A DNA stretch of 64,000 nt. Source: Corynebacterium yonathiae. Its GTDB lineage: Bacteria; Actinomycetota; Actinomycetes; Mycobacteriales; Mycobacteriaceae. A model generated the notes under the pieces. The model was given only the letters and a program-made list of their open reading frames with translations. It was not told where the DNA came from and did not search any database. Of this stretch, positions 27,001-35,086 are shown piece after piece; position 1 is the first letter of the stretch, and each line of letters opens with the position of its first letter. A program made the position numbers and the translations under genes. The DNA is taken from positions 1-64,000 of the forward strand of contig NZ_JAKMUZ010000012.1 of assembly GCF_027570195.1 (NCBI RefSeq), read 5' to 3'.

Positions 27001-27334
27001 TCGAGTACGGCGCACGATACTTAATCTTGGTAAGGCGCGTAGCGGAGTTAATCAACTGCTCCGACGCAGATCCCTTCGGGCACAGGCGTCCACGAGAAAT
27101 GGGCGAATCCGGATCGCCCTCCACCTGAATGACGCGGTCATCTTTGACATATACGCGCTGCGAGCAACCAACCGCGCAGTACGGGCACACCGACTGCACT
27201 ACGCGGTCCGCTTCCACGGTGCGCCCATGCTTATCTTTACTCTTTTGAGACTGCGTATTGACGTCCCTTCCGAAGGGATCGCCACTGCGCAGCTGGCGCA
27301 CAACCGGCCAGTTGAGAGGGCTAAAGCGAGACAT
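24068..27334 (-). CDS. fdhA: Selenocysteine-containing formate dehydrogenase catalytic subunit
   Basis: One gene interrupted by an in-frame UGA at 26770-26768. Read through as selenocysteine it gives about 1,088 residues from ATG 27334 (an upstream GTG at 27355 is possible) with Sec near residue 189. Residues around 45-85 carry the [4Fe-4S] motif VCPYCAVGCSQ ... GRLCPKG. The UGA lies in QARI-U-HSATVPSLGTSFGRG, matching the Sec site of FdnG-type formate dehydrogenases (QARV-U-H), and is followed by molybdopterin-binding motifs (NADCIVIEGSNMAECHPVGF, IHVDPRYTRTS). It oxidises formate to CO2 at a bis-MGD Mo or W centre. fdhD and molybdopterin genes are not in the window. Confidence 0.95.
26739..26767 (-). 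promoter_or_regulatory. Candidate bacterial SECIS hairpin
   Basis: In the mRNA, 12 nt after the UGA, GTTCCTA (complement of 26749-26755) pairs perfectly with TAGGAAC (complement of 26739-26745) around the loop GTC. The apical sequence AGUCU resembles the AGGUCU loop of the E. coli fdhF element, whose G and U contact SelB. The hairpin lies within coding sequence (TVPSLGT). It is the only strong hairpin close to this UGA that I see. Confidence 0.8.
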
Positions 27335-27381
27335 GTCCTTTAATCTATATTTCACCGATTAAAAAAGCCACAAAGGCTACC

Positions 27382-27969
27382 CTAACTAGCTTGCACCGCC
27401 CAGAGTGCCCGCTTAATCCCCCCAACGATGTCCGCCAGCTCCATCATGGGCTTATCCGTTTTCTCCTGCTCTGTAATGAACGGGACGTGGACAAATCCTG
27501 CGCGCACCTTCGCCCCTGCGAAGTGATGCAAGAGACCATAGAGCAGCTGGTTACACACGAAAGTCCCAGCCGTATTCGACAACCGCGCCGGAATATCCTC
27601 CATTGCCGCAACCATTTCCTTTACCGGCAGCGTAGAGAAATATGCCGCCGGGCCGCCTTCCACAACCGGTACATTCACCGGCTGATAACCCGCATTATCA
27701 GGAATATCGGCATCCATAACGTTAATCGCGACCCGCTCTGGGGTGATATGCGCCCGCCCACCGGCCTGGCCCAAACATACAATTGCATCGACCGCCGAAC
27801 CCTCCGCGGCCTCAATCGCCCGACGCAGCGATTCCCCGAACTTCGTCGGGATCACCAGCTTGATGAGCTCCGCGTCTCCAATGCGATCCGGTAGTTGCTG
27901 AAGAGTTCGTTCCGTGGGGTTTATGCTCTCTCCGCCGAAGGCGTCGAATGCGGTTACGAGGATTTTCAT
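27382..27969 (-). CDS. pcp: Pyroglutamyl-peptidase I (Pcp)
   Basis: 195 residues from ATG at 27969 (MKILVTAFDAFGGESINP, the standard start); the frame is open to 28062 but that part is not conserved-looking and overlaps a repeat arm. The cysteine-protease triad is visible: Glu in TPERVAINVMDADIPDN, Cys in AGTFVCNQLLYGLL, His in FVHVPFITEQ. It removes N-terminal pyroglutamate from peptides in the cytoplasm. It lies upstream of the fdh operon on the same strand, separated by a weak AGCC/GGCT hairpin with a T-run (about 27363-27378), so is probably separately transcribed. Confidence 0.92.
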   Translation of the reverse strand: MKILVTAFDAFGGESINPTERTLQQLPDRIGDAELIKLVIPTKFGESLRRAIEAAEGSAVDAIVCLGQAGGRAHITPERVAINVMDADIPDNAGYQPVNVPVVEGGPAAYFSTLPVKEMVAAMEDIPARLSNTAGTFVCNQLLYGLLHHFAGAKVRAGFVHVPFITEQEKTDKPMMELADIVGGIKRALWAVQAS

Positions 27970-28000
27970 GCTGCCAGTATTCCAGATCCCCGGGCCCTCC

Positions 28001-28067
28001 CACCCTTCGCGCTCACCAGCAACACCTGAATGGCGCTTCCCCCTAGTCTTGGTGAGCGGCAAGGGTG
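28001..28067. repeat. Intergenic hairpin repeat (CGCGCTCAC family), copy 2
   Basis: CACCCTTCGCGCTCACC at 28001-28017 and GGTGAGCGGCAAGGGTG at 28051-28067 are inverse with two mismatches. The left end of the first IS copy begins 14 bp later. Confidence 0.65.
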
Positions 28068-28081
28068 TAGGCCAGATTCTC

Positions 28082-28323
28082 CCCGTTACCTTGTGAGTGT
28101 CCCCGATAATGGGGATAGTCGCTGGTCCCGGTATGGCTTACCTGCCCTGTAGTTTCCATAATCCGGGGGTGTTGCCGCCGGGTGCCAGGACTTTCGATGA
28201 CAGCTGATAGGGACACGGCCAGTTTTAAACTAGGTCTCTTTGTAACGTGGGTGCTTGCAACGAAGGTCATGACACCAGCGACTGGAACAACGCCATACCC
28301 ATCTCGTTTTCTAGGAGCTCATC
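28082..28323 (+). ncRNA. Candidate IS110 bridge RNA region, copy A
   Basis: This 242-bp non-coding left end precedes the transposase. In characterised IS110 elements such as IS621 the left end is transcribed into a structured RNA whose loops pair with donor and target DNA. Here ATAGGGACAC at 28207-28216 repeats exactly at the right end of the element (29645-29654), and its inverse GTGTCCCCGAT begins at 28097, as expected of a donor-binding loop. The assignment is inference from layout and these matches. Confidence 0.45.
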
Positions 28324-29535
28324 ATGTCTCCGGAGCATTCCATCGACATATTCCTTGGGTTAGACGTCGGCAAATCTGAACACCACGCCTGCGCCTTAGA
28401 CCGTGATGGCAACAAGGTCTTCGACAAACCGTTGCCTCAACTCGAATCCGAACTAGCAGGCGTTTTTCACCAGCTTCAGAAGCTTGGCACCGTGCTCGTG
28501 ATCGTCGACCAACCCAACACCATCGGCGCACTACCGATTGCTGTAGCCCGGGACTGCGGTTGCGAAGTCGGATACCTGCCAGGTCTTGCGATGCGCAAAG
28601 CTGCAGATCTCTATCCGGGACGTGCAAAAACAGACAAACGCGACGCATTCATCATCGCCGACACCGCCCGCACAATGCCCCACACGCTACGTGCCGTCGA
28701 CCGCAATGATGAGGTACTCTCCGCCCTAAAGATGCTGTCCGGCTTCGATGATGACATCGCCCGCGATTGCACTCGCACTGTCAATCGGCTTCGCAGTGTC
28801 CTCACCCAGATCTACCCCAGCCTGGAACGAGTTTTTGCTGGTAGCACCCTGACTCGCACGCCGATCCTGGAATTATTGATCCATTACAAGGGACCGCAGG
28901 GGCTAAAAAGAGCCGGATACCAACGAGTGTTGAACTGGATGATCAAGCGCACACGTAAAGACCCCACCCCGCTGGTAGACGACATTTTTACAGCGCTGAA
29001 AGCTCAAACAGTCACCGTGCCTGGAAGCGATGCCGCCGAGTTAGTAATTCCTCAACTGGCTGCAAACATCCAGGCCCTCAAAGAGCAACGAAACACCATT
29101 GCTGAGCAGGTTGAAGAGATGCTCGCTGATTTCCCTCTTTGTGAGGTCTTGATGAGTATGCCCGGAGTCGGCATCAAGACCGCAGCGCAGATCCTTCTTG
29201 CGATCGGTGATGGCTCCGACTTCGCTAGTGCTGGCCACTTAGCTGCTTATGCTGGAATAGCACCCGTGACTAGACGATCCGGTTCGTCGATCAGAGGTGA
29301 ATTCCCGGCACGGTCAGGCAATAAACGACTGAAAAACGCCTTGTTCTACTCCGCATTCGCAGTTATCCGCAGCCACGAACCGTCACGGCGGTATTACGAA
29401 CGCAAACGCGCTGAAGGAAAACGCCACAACGCAGCAGTCATCTGCCTGGCACGACGCCGATGCAATGTCATCTACGCGATGCTGAAAAACAAGGAGTTCT
29501 TCCGCGAAATCCCGCCACGCCCCGTCGCCGCATAA
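28324..29535 (+). CDS. IS110-family transposase, copy A
   Basis: 403 residues from ATG at 28324 after AGGAG. The N-terminal RuvC-like DEDD domain shows FLGLDVGKSEHHAC, VIVDQPNTIG and AKTDKRDAFIIADTAR with the acidic residues expected. The C-terminal transposase_20 domain shows MSMPGVGIKTAAQILLAIGD and AYAGIAPVTRRSGSSIRG, where one of the serines should be the recombination nucleophile. Length and motifs are complete and there is no frameshift, so the element is probably active. Identical to the protein at 32595-33806. Confidence 0.96.
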   Translation: MSPEHSIDIFLGLDVGKSEHHACALDRDGNKVFDKPLPQLESELAGVFHQLQKLGTVLVIVDQPNTIGALPIAVARDCGCEVGYLPGLAMRKAADLYPGRAKTDKRDAFIIADTARTMPHTLRAVDRNDEVLSALKMLSGFDDDIARDCTRTVNRLRSVLTQIYPSLERVFAGSTLTRTPILELLIHYKGPQGLKRAGYQRVLNWMIKRTRKDPTPLVDDIFTALKAQTVTVPGSDAAELVIPQLAANIQALKEQRNTIAEQVEEMLADFPLCEVLMSMPGVGIKTAAQILLAIGDGSDFASAGHLAAYAGIAPVTRRSGSSIRGEFPARSGNKRLKNALFYSAFAVIRSHEPSRRYYERKRAEGKRHNAAVICLARRRCNVIYAMLKNKEFFREIPPRPVAA

Positions 29536-29658
29536 AGCCCCAAAGACGAAGCCGACCAGCACACGCTGGCCGGCTCCTAGGCACGCCTAAGAAACTACTC
29601 CCAAGACTGTGCTCGTCAACATCGGTCTGGCACTTGACAAAAACATAGGGACACCCCC

Positions 29659-29731
29659 AACACCACCCCACCCCAAAGTTCAATACATTGAATTTGGTGA
29701 TTCATTGAACTGCACACTATTCTTGGCTGCC
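29659..29731 (+). promoter_or_regulatory. Promoter region of the metal ABC operon with MntR-like palindrome
   Basis: TTCAATACATTGAA at 29679-29692 has perfect 6-bp arms around AC, and a second half-like ATTGAAC lies at 29704-29710. As I recall it, the corynebacterial MntR operator has the form TTCAA-N4-TTGAA, which fits. The ATG follows at 29732 without a good ribosome site, so the message may be nearly leaderless. The left IS copy ends immediately upstream. Confidence 0.55.
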
Positions 29732-30541
29732 ATGAGTATTAGCGTCCAGAACTTGAGCGTGAGCTACGGCGCGAACACCGCGATTCGGAACATCAGCTTC
29801 ACCCTCGACTCCCCCGGCATGCACGGCATCATCGGCCCCAACGGCTCAGGCAAATCCACCCTCATGAAGGCGATGCTCCAGATCCTGGACAAACACAACG
29901 TCCACGGCACAGGCCCCACCGGCGCCCCTGCCGGCTACCCCGTCACCCTCGACGGCAAGGCCCCCGCCGAGCAGCGCCGCGCAATCGCTTATATCGAGCA
30001 GCGCTCTGACCTCGACCGCAACTTCCCCACCAGCGTCTTCGACACCGTCCTGATGGGCACTTACCCGCGCCTGGGTCTTTTCCACCGCCCCGGCAAGGCC
30101 GAACGCGAAGCAGCCACCCAGGCTCTCAAGGACGTCGACATGTGGGACTTTCGCCACCGCCACATCAGCGAACTCTCGGGCGGACAGTTCCAGCGCGTCC
30201 TCTTTGCCCGCGCCATCGTCCAGGACGCGGAGTACATCTTCCTGGACGAGCCCTTCGTCGGCATCGACGTCCCCAGCGAGAAGACGATCGTGACCCTGCT
30301 GCGGCAGATGGCGGACGCGGGCAAGCACGTCGTCGTCGTGCACCACGACATGAACACGGTGCGCGGCTACTACAACGACCTCATCGTCCTCAACGGCGAG
30401 CTCGTCGCGGCGGGTCCCACCGAGGAGGTCTTCGTCCCCGACGTGCTGCAGAAGGCCTTCGGCGCGCTCGTCATCCGCGAGCCGTCAGCACCAGCCCACC
30501 CCACGCCACGGCAGGCAGCCCTCCAGGAGGAGACAGCATGA
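29732..30541 (+). CDS. Metal (Mn/Zn) ABC transporter ATP-binding protein
   Basis: 269 residues from ATG at 29732 (MSISVQNLSVSYGANTAI); the open frame extends upstream into the IS end and that part is not real. ABC motifs: Walker A GPNGSGKST, signature LSGGQFQRVLFARAI, Walker B YIFLDEPFVGID, and the switch His in VVVHHDMNTV. These are closest in pattern to MntB/ZnuC-type ATPases of the metal-chelate (family 9) systems. It overlaps the next gene by 4 nt (ATGA). Third codon positions are strongly G/C, more so than in neighbours, which hints at transfer. Manganese is favoured by the upstream palindrome; zinc remains possible. Confidence 0.92.
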   Translation: MSISVQNLSVSYGANTAIRNISFTLDSPGMHGIIGPNGSGKSTLMKAMLQILDKHNVHGTGPTGAPAGYPVTLDGKAPAEQRRAIAYIEQRSDLDRNFPTSVFDTVLMGTYPRLGLFHRPGKAEREAATQALKDVDMWDFRHRHISELSGGQFQRVLFARAIVQDAEYIFLDEPFVGIDVPSEKTIVTLLRQMADAGKHVVVVHHDMNTVRGYYNDLIVLNGELVAAGPTEEVFVPDVLQKAFGALVIREPSAPAHPTPRQAALQEETA

Positions 30542-32304
30542 TCGCGGAGTTCCTCGACTCACTACTCAGCCACGGCTACCTGCAAAACGCGCTGATCACC
30601 TCGGTGATCGTGGGCGTGGCCTGCGGCATCGTCGGCAGCTTCATCGTGCTGCGCGGCATGGCCCTGATCGGCGACGCCATCTCGCACGCCGTACTACCGG
30701 GGGTCGCGGCCTCCTACCTGCTCGGCACGAACCTCTTCCTCGGGGCGGTGGTCGCGGGTCTACTCGCCACACTGGCGATCGGGCTGATCGGCGAACGCTC
30801 CACTGTGAAGAACGATTCGGCGATCGGCATCGTCTTTTCCACCTTCTTCGCGATCGGCGTGCTGCTCATGGCGAAAGCGCAGACGGCGACGGATCTGACG
30901 GAGATCCTCTTCGGCAACGTCCTGACCGTTCAGGACGCCGACCGCAACCTCTCGATCGGTATTGCCGCTGCCGTGCTGATTCTCACGCTGGTCTTTTACA
31001 AGGAGCTCAAGCTCAGCACCTTCGACCCCGTCATGGCGCAGTCGGCTGGCGTGCCCGTGCGGGCAATCCACTACGGGCTGATGGTGGTGCTCACGCTGGT
31101 GACGGTCATTTCCCTGCAGACGGTGGGCGTGATCCTGGTGGTCTCCCTGCTGATTACTCCGGCGTCGGCGGCGTACCTGCTGACGAACCGGCTGGGAGTG
31201 ATGATCGGGCTTTCAGTGGCGATCTCGGCGCTCAGCTCCGTAGTGGGGCTGTTCCTGAGCTATAGCTACAACGTGTCCTCCGGCGTGACGATCGTGCTGA
31301 CCGCCAGCGCGCTGTTCCTGCTGGCTTTCCTCTTCGCGCCAGGCAAGGGACTGATTGCTCGCTCGCTGGGCAATAAGCCACTGGCCGCGCTGTTGGCCCT
31401 CCTGGTGGGCGGTGCCCTCGTGTTCGGGGCCGTGACCTTCTCGACGGAGGAGAAGGCAGACGGTGAGCAGCTGAACGTCGTCACCACCTTCACGCTGCTG
31501 GCGGACCTGGTGGAGGAGATCGGCGGCGAGGCGGTGGACGTCCATAACCTCGTGCCGACCGGCACGGACCCGCACGACTACGACCCCCTGCCCGCGGACC
31601 TGGATGCGACGAGCGACGCCGACCTGCTGTTCTACAACGGGCTGAACCTCGAGGGCGGTGAGCACGGCTGGCTCGCGAAACTGAAAAACACCGCGGGCCT
31701 GGACGATTCCCAGATGGTCGAGGCCACCAAGGGCGTGGAACCGAAGTACCTCAAGGACGAAAAGGGCAATCAGGAGATCAACCCGCACGCCTTCCTGGAC
31801 CCGACCGTCGGCATCGCGATGGCCGAGAACGTGACCGCGGCGCTGGCCGAGGCCCTGCCCGAGCGTGCCGAGCACATCGAGGAGAAGGGGGCGGAGTACA
31901 AGGCCATGCTGGAGAGCATCGACGCCGACTACCGCGAGCAGATCGGTGCGCTGCCGAAGGAGGATCGTGTGCTCGTGGCCAGTGAACATGCCTTCCAATA
32001 CATGGTCGACACCTACGGCATGGAGCAGCTGTATATCTGGCAGATCGACACGGATGAAAACGGCTCCCCCGCGCAGATCGGACACCTCGTGCGCCAGCTG
32101 AAGGACAAGCGCCCGAAGCACCTGTTCGTGGAGTCGAACGTGGATACGCGCCCCATGAAGACCGTCTCGAAGGAGGCCGGGATTCCGATCTTCGACGAGC
32201 CACTGCACTCCGATGAGCTCGGCAAGCCGGGCACGGTCGCGGGAACCTACGAGGATTTCCTGCGCAGCAACTTGAAGACCATGATCGCGGGGCTGAAGCG
32301 CTAA
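30538..32304 (+). CDS. Metal ABC transporter permease fused to solute-binding protein
   Basis: 588 residues from ATG at 30538. Residues 1-295 form an ABC-3 family permease with about eight helices (FIVLRGMALIGDAISHAVLPGV, LTVISLQTVGVILVVSLLIT). Residues about 305-588 form a cluster-9 metal-binding protein: GTDPHDYDPLPADLD, NPHAFLDPTVG and ASEHAFQYMVDTYG supply the usual His ligands and an Asp/Glu follows near ESNVD. Fusing membrane and binding domains tethers the receptor outside the cell next to its channel. Two-gene ABC systems of this sort occur in Gram-positives. No His-rich loop typical of zinc receptors is seen, which with the operator favours manganese. Confidence 0.92.
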   Translation: MIAEFLDSLLSHGYLQNALITSVIVGVACGIVGSFIVLRGMALIGDAISHAVLPGVAASYLLGTNLFLGAVVAGLLATLAIGLIGERSTVKNDSAIGIVFSTFFAIGVLLMAKAQTATDLTEILFGNVLTVQDADRNLSIGIAAAVLILTLVFYKELKLSTFDPVMAQSAGVPVRAIHYGLMVVLTLVTVISLQTVGVILVVSLLITPASAAYLLTNRLGVMIGLSVAISALSSVVGLFLSYSYNVSSGVTIVLTASALFLLAFLFAPGKGLIARSLGNKPLAALLALLVGGALVFGAVTFSTEEKADGEQLNVVTTFTLLADLVEEIGGEAVDVHNLVPTGTDPHDYDPLPADLDATSDADLLFYNGLNLEGGEHGWLAKLKNTAGLDDSQMVEATKGVEPKYLKDEKGNQEINPHAFLDPTVGIAMAENVTAALAEALPERAEHIEEKGAEYKAMLESIDADYREQIGALPKEDRVLVASEHAFQYMVDTYGMEQLYIWQIDTDENGSPAQIGHLVRQLKDKRPKHLFVESNVDTRPMKTVSKEAGIPIFDEPLHSDELGKPGTVAGTYEDFLRSNLKTMIAGLKR

Positions 32305-32311
32305 AACGCGA

Positions 32312-32352
32312 ATGCTCGAGGCCCACATGCGTTGGGCTTCCCCGGTCGCATT
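32312..32352 (+). terminator. Possible terminator of the metal ABC operon
   Basis: After the stop, GAATGC (32312-32317) pairs with GCATTC (32348-32353) and an inner GCCCA/TGGGC hairpin spans about 32322-32338. There is no T-run; the second IS begins at the end of the outer arm, so any original tail may have been displaced. Confidence 0.4.
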
Positions 32353-32594
32353 CCCGTTACCTTGTGAGTGTCCCCGATAATGGGGATAGTCGCTGGTCCC
32401 GGTATGGCTTACCTGCCCTGTAGTTTCCATAATCCGGGGGTGTTGCCGCCGGGTGCCAGGACTTTCGATGACAGCTGATAGGGACACGGCCAGTTTTAAA
32501 CTAGGTCTCTTTGTAACGTGGGTGCTTGCAACGAAGGTCATGACACCAGCGACTGGAACAACGCCATACCCATCTCGTTTTCTAGGAGCTCATC
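32353..32594 (+). ncRNA. Candidate IS110 bridge RNA region, copy B
   Basis: Identical to 28082-28323; the ATAGGGACAC match lies at 32478-32487. Same reasoning and same uncertainty as for copy A. Confidence 0.45.
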
Positions 32595-33806
32595 ATGTCT
32601 CCGGAGCATTCCATCGACATATTCCTTGGGTTAGACGTCGGCAAATCTGAACACCACGCCTGCGCCTTAGACCGTGATGGCAACAAGGTCTTCGACAAAC
32701 CGTTGCCTCAACTCGAATCCGAACTAGCAGGCGTTTTTCACCAGCTTCAGAAGCTTGGCACCGTGCTCGTGATCGTCGACCAACCCAACACCATCGGCGC
32801 ACTACCGATTGCTGTAGCCCGGGACTGCGGTTGCGAAGTCGGATACCTGCCAGGTCTTGCGATGCGCAAAGCTGCAGATCTCTATCCGGGACGTGCAAAA
32901 ACAGACAAACGCGACGCATTCATCATCGCCGACACCGCCCGCACAATGCCCCACACGCTACGTGCCGTCGACCGCAATGATGAGGTACTCTCCGCCCTAA
33001 AGATGCTGTCCGGCTTCGATGATGACATCGCCCGCGATTGCACTCGCACTGTCAATCGGCTTCGCAGTGTCCTCACCCAGATCTACCCCAGCCTGGAACG
33101 AGTTTTTGCTGGTAGCACCCTGACTCGCACGCCGATCCTGGAATTATTGATCCATTACAAGGGACCGCAGGGGCTAAAAAGAGCCGGATACCAACGAGTG
33201 TTGAACTGGATGATCAAGCGCACACGTAAAGACCCCACCCCGCTGGTAGACGACATTTTTACAGCGCTGAAAGCTCAAACAGTCACCGTGCCTGGAAGCG
33301 ATGCCGCCGAGTTAGTAATTCCTCAACTGGCTGCAAACATCCAGGCCCTCAAAGAGCAACGAAACACCATTGCTGAGCAGGTTGAAGAGATGCTCGCTGA
33401 TTTCCCTCTTTGTGAGGTCTTGATGAGTATGCCCGGAGTCGGCATCAAGACCGCAGCGCAGATCCTTCTTGCGATCGGTGATGGCTCCGACTTCGCTAGT
33501 GCTGGCCACTTAGCTGCTTATGCTGGAATAGCACCCGTGACTAGACGATCCGGTTCGTCGATCAGAGGTGAATTCCCGGCACGGTCAGGCAATAAACGAC
33601 TGAAAAACGCCTTGTTCTACTCCGCATTCGCAGTTATCCGCAGCCACGAACCGTCACGGCGGTATTACGAACGCAAACGCGCTGAAGGAAAACGCCACAA
33701 CGCAGCAGTCATCTGCCTGGCACGACGCCGATGCAATGTCATCTACGCGATGCTGAAAAACAAGGAGTTCTTCCGCGAAATCCCGCCACGCCCCGTCGCC
33801 GCATAA
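32595..33806 (+). CDS. IS110-family transposase, copy B
   Basis: 403 residues, identical to the copy A protein, with the same DEDD and transposase_20 motifs (AKTDKRDAFIIAD, RRSGSSIRG). Complete and in frame from ATG 32595 to the TAA at 33806. Confidence 0.96.
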   Translation: MSPEHSIDIFLGLDVGKSEHHACALDRDGNKVFDKPLPQLESELAGVFHQLQKLGTVLVIVDQPNTIGALPIAVARDCGCEVGYLPGLAMRKAADLYPGRAKTDKRDAFIIADTARTMPHTLRAVDRNDEVLSALKMLSGFDDDIARDCTRTVNRLRSVLTQIYPSLERVFAGSTLTRTPILELLIHYKGPQGLKRAGYQRVLNWMIKRTRKDPTPLVDDIFTALKAQTVTVPGSDAAELVIPQLAANIQALKEQRNTIAEQVEEMLADFPLCEVLMSMPGVGIKTAAQILLAIGDGSDFASAGHLAAYAGIAPVTRRSGSSIRGEFPARSGNKRLKNALFYSAFAVIRSHEPSRRYYERKRAEGKRHNAAVICLARRRCNVIYAMLKNKEFFREIPPRPVAA

Positions 33807-33929
33807 AGCCCCAAAGACGAAGCCGACCAGCACACGCTGGCCGGCTCCTAGGCACGCCTAAGAAACTACTCCCAAGACTGTGCTCGTCAACATCGGTCTG
33901 GCACTTGACAAAAACATAGGGACACCCCC

Positions 33930-34000
33930 CTTCCCTCACGCTCACCGGGAATGGTGGTCCAAGTACTCGGGAGCCTGCCCGTGAGCGCGAAGGACGAGGG
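33930..34000. repeat. Intergenic hairpin repeat (CGCGCTCAC family), copy 3
   Basis: An arm reading CTTCCCTCACGCTCACCGGG starts at the right IS junction (33930) and faces CCCGTGAGCGCGAAGGACGA ending near 33997, an imperfect inverse repeat. The IS seems to have landed at or beside the element. Confidence 0.6.
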
Positions 34001-34003
34001 TAC

Positions 34004-35086
34004 CTAACCGATCTGTTGCTTGGTAGTGCAGTCGATCTTCGCGTATGAACGTCCATTCTTATCTACTGACGTCATGGCATAGTTTCCACCATAAGCGCGG
34101 CACCCAGTGTAGTTATCGACCACCGACGCCGGCTGAGGTGCGGGCTGCTGCTCAGGGGCTTTATAGTCAGCCACCTTGTCATGCGTTGGCTGCTCCGCTA
34201 CCTCTACTTCCGGCGCGTCGCGTTCCTGCTGGCGAATCTCTTCTTGCCGCTGCTCTACACGGCGGCGTTCTTCTTCCTGGCGCTCCTTTTCACGCCTCTC
34301 TTCCTCTCGCTCTTTCTCCTCCAATTTCTCGAGCTCTTCGCGGGTTTGTTTCTCCTTCCCCTCAAGCTCGCGTTCCTTCTTCGCGGCAATCTCCTTGGGA
34401 GCATCCGGATACGCTGCTTTCTGGAAGGTGCTTCGATCATCTTTGTGGCGAGTCAGAACCGCTAATCCGGCCTTCGCAGCTGCTGACTTGTCCAATACAT
34501 CCTCGTACCCTGCAATATCAGCTTCCCCGAAAGCTGCAAATGCTGCCGCCGCAGCTTCAGCGCCGCTAAGCGCCTCGGCCATGTCCTCATCGCTGGAAAC
34601 CTTGCACTCGTCCGAGACCCCAAAGATCCCTTCGCCGGCCTCTTTAGGGCCGCGTTCGGCATTGTGCACTTCGTCGTAAAACTTGTCGTTTCCGCCAAAT
34701 ACAACCGCCGTGGCCAGCCCTTCGGCCGCGACATCCGCGTTAATGAAGTCATCGTCAATAAAGACACCGGCAAGAGTGCGGCCATACTTGTCAGTCCGCT
34801 CGGAGTCATATTCCAACCGAACCTCCTTCCCCTTTGGCAGCCGTCCTTCCAAGTACTGCTTCGCTTCCTCCGCGAGGCACTCACTCGGTTCGCCGTTATG
34901 GCCGATTTCCGGCGTATCAATATTAAGTAGCCGAACGCGGGTATTTTCGCCGTCTATGTCGACGTCAATGGTGTCGCCATCGATCACTCGATTGACCACC
35001 ACAGTATCTTCGTCACCGCCGCCTAAAGCAACGGAAGCCACTGCGCCAACTGCGAAAATGCCAAGGAGAGGTTTAACCCAGCCCAT
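34004..35086 (-). CDS. Thermonuclease-like (SNase) secreted/anchored protein with coiled coil
   Basis: 360 residues. A short hydrophobic start (LLGIFAVGAVASVALGG) acts as signal or anchor. Residues about 27-150 form a staphylococcal-nuclease domain: NRVIDGDTIDVDIDG, RVRLLNIDTPEIGH, and YGRTLAGVFIDDDFINADV, with the catalytic Arg and Asp/Glu positions in place. Residues about 225-300 are a highly charged coiled coil (repeats of KE, EE and RR), and a small C-terminal module has two cysteines (YTGCRAYGG, AKIDCTT). It probably cleaves nucleic acid outside the membrane. ATG at 35086 follows AGGAGGA. It stands next to the IS-bounded segment. Confidence 0.88.
   Translation of the reverse strand: MGWVKPLLGIFAVGAVASVALGGGDEDTVVVNRVIDGDTIDVDIDGENTRVRLLNIDTPEIGHNGEPSECLAEEAKQYLEGRLPKGKEVRLEYDSERTDKYGRTLAGVFIDDDFINADVAAEGLATAVVFGGNDKFYDEVHNAERGPKEAGEGIFGVSDECKVSSDEDMAEALSGAEAAAAAFAAFGEADIAGYEDVLDKSAAAKAGLAVLTRHKDDRSTFQKAAYPDAPKEIAAKKERELEGKEKQTREELEKLEEKEREEERREKERQEEERRRVEQRQEEIRQQERDAPEVEVAEQPTHDKVADYKAPEQQPAPQPASVVDNYTGCRAYGGNYAMTSVDKNGRSYAKIDCTTKQQIG

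Larger units (their letters stand above)
28082..29658 (+). mobile_element. IS110-family insertion sequence, copy A
   Basis: A 1,577-bp unit that matches 32353-33929 base for base in the listing, at a constant offset of 4,271. Boundaries were set where the two copies stop matching. There are no terminal inverted repeats; a subterminal GTGTCCC (28097-28103) faces GGGACAC (29648-29654). The left non-coding end is 242 bp, the right 120 bp with a strong hairpin at 29550-29575 (CCAGC acac GCTGG inside AGCCG/CGGCT). A long left end is the layout of the IS110 group, where it encodes a guide (bridge) RNA. Confidence 0.92.
32353..33929 (+). mobile_element. IS110-family insertion sequence, copy B
   Basis: Same 1,577-bp element as 28082-29658, in the same orientation and with no difference that I can see. 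With copy A it encloses the metal ABC operon (29659-32352), like a composite transposon, although IS110 elements are not classically known to move as composites. Its right junction abuts an arm of the CGCGCTCAC repeat (33930 onward). Two identical copies this close imply recent duplication or gene conversion. Confidence 0.92.

Noticed and set aside
31213..32541. 442-codon frame opposite the permease-receptor fusion
   Set aside because: Antisense to a well-supported gene and runs into the IS end.
28082..33929. Classic composite transposon with terminal inverted repeats and target duplications
   Set aside because: The flanking elements are IS110-like, without terminal inverted repeats or visible target duplication, so a standard composite mechanism is not supported; only the arrangement is similar.
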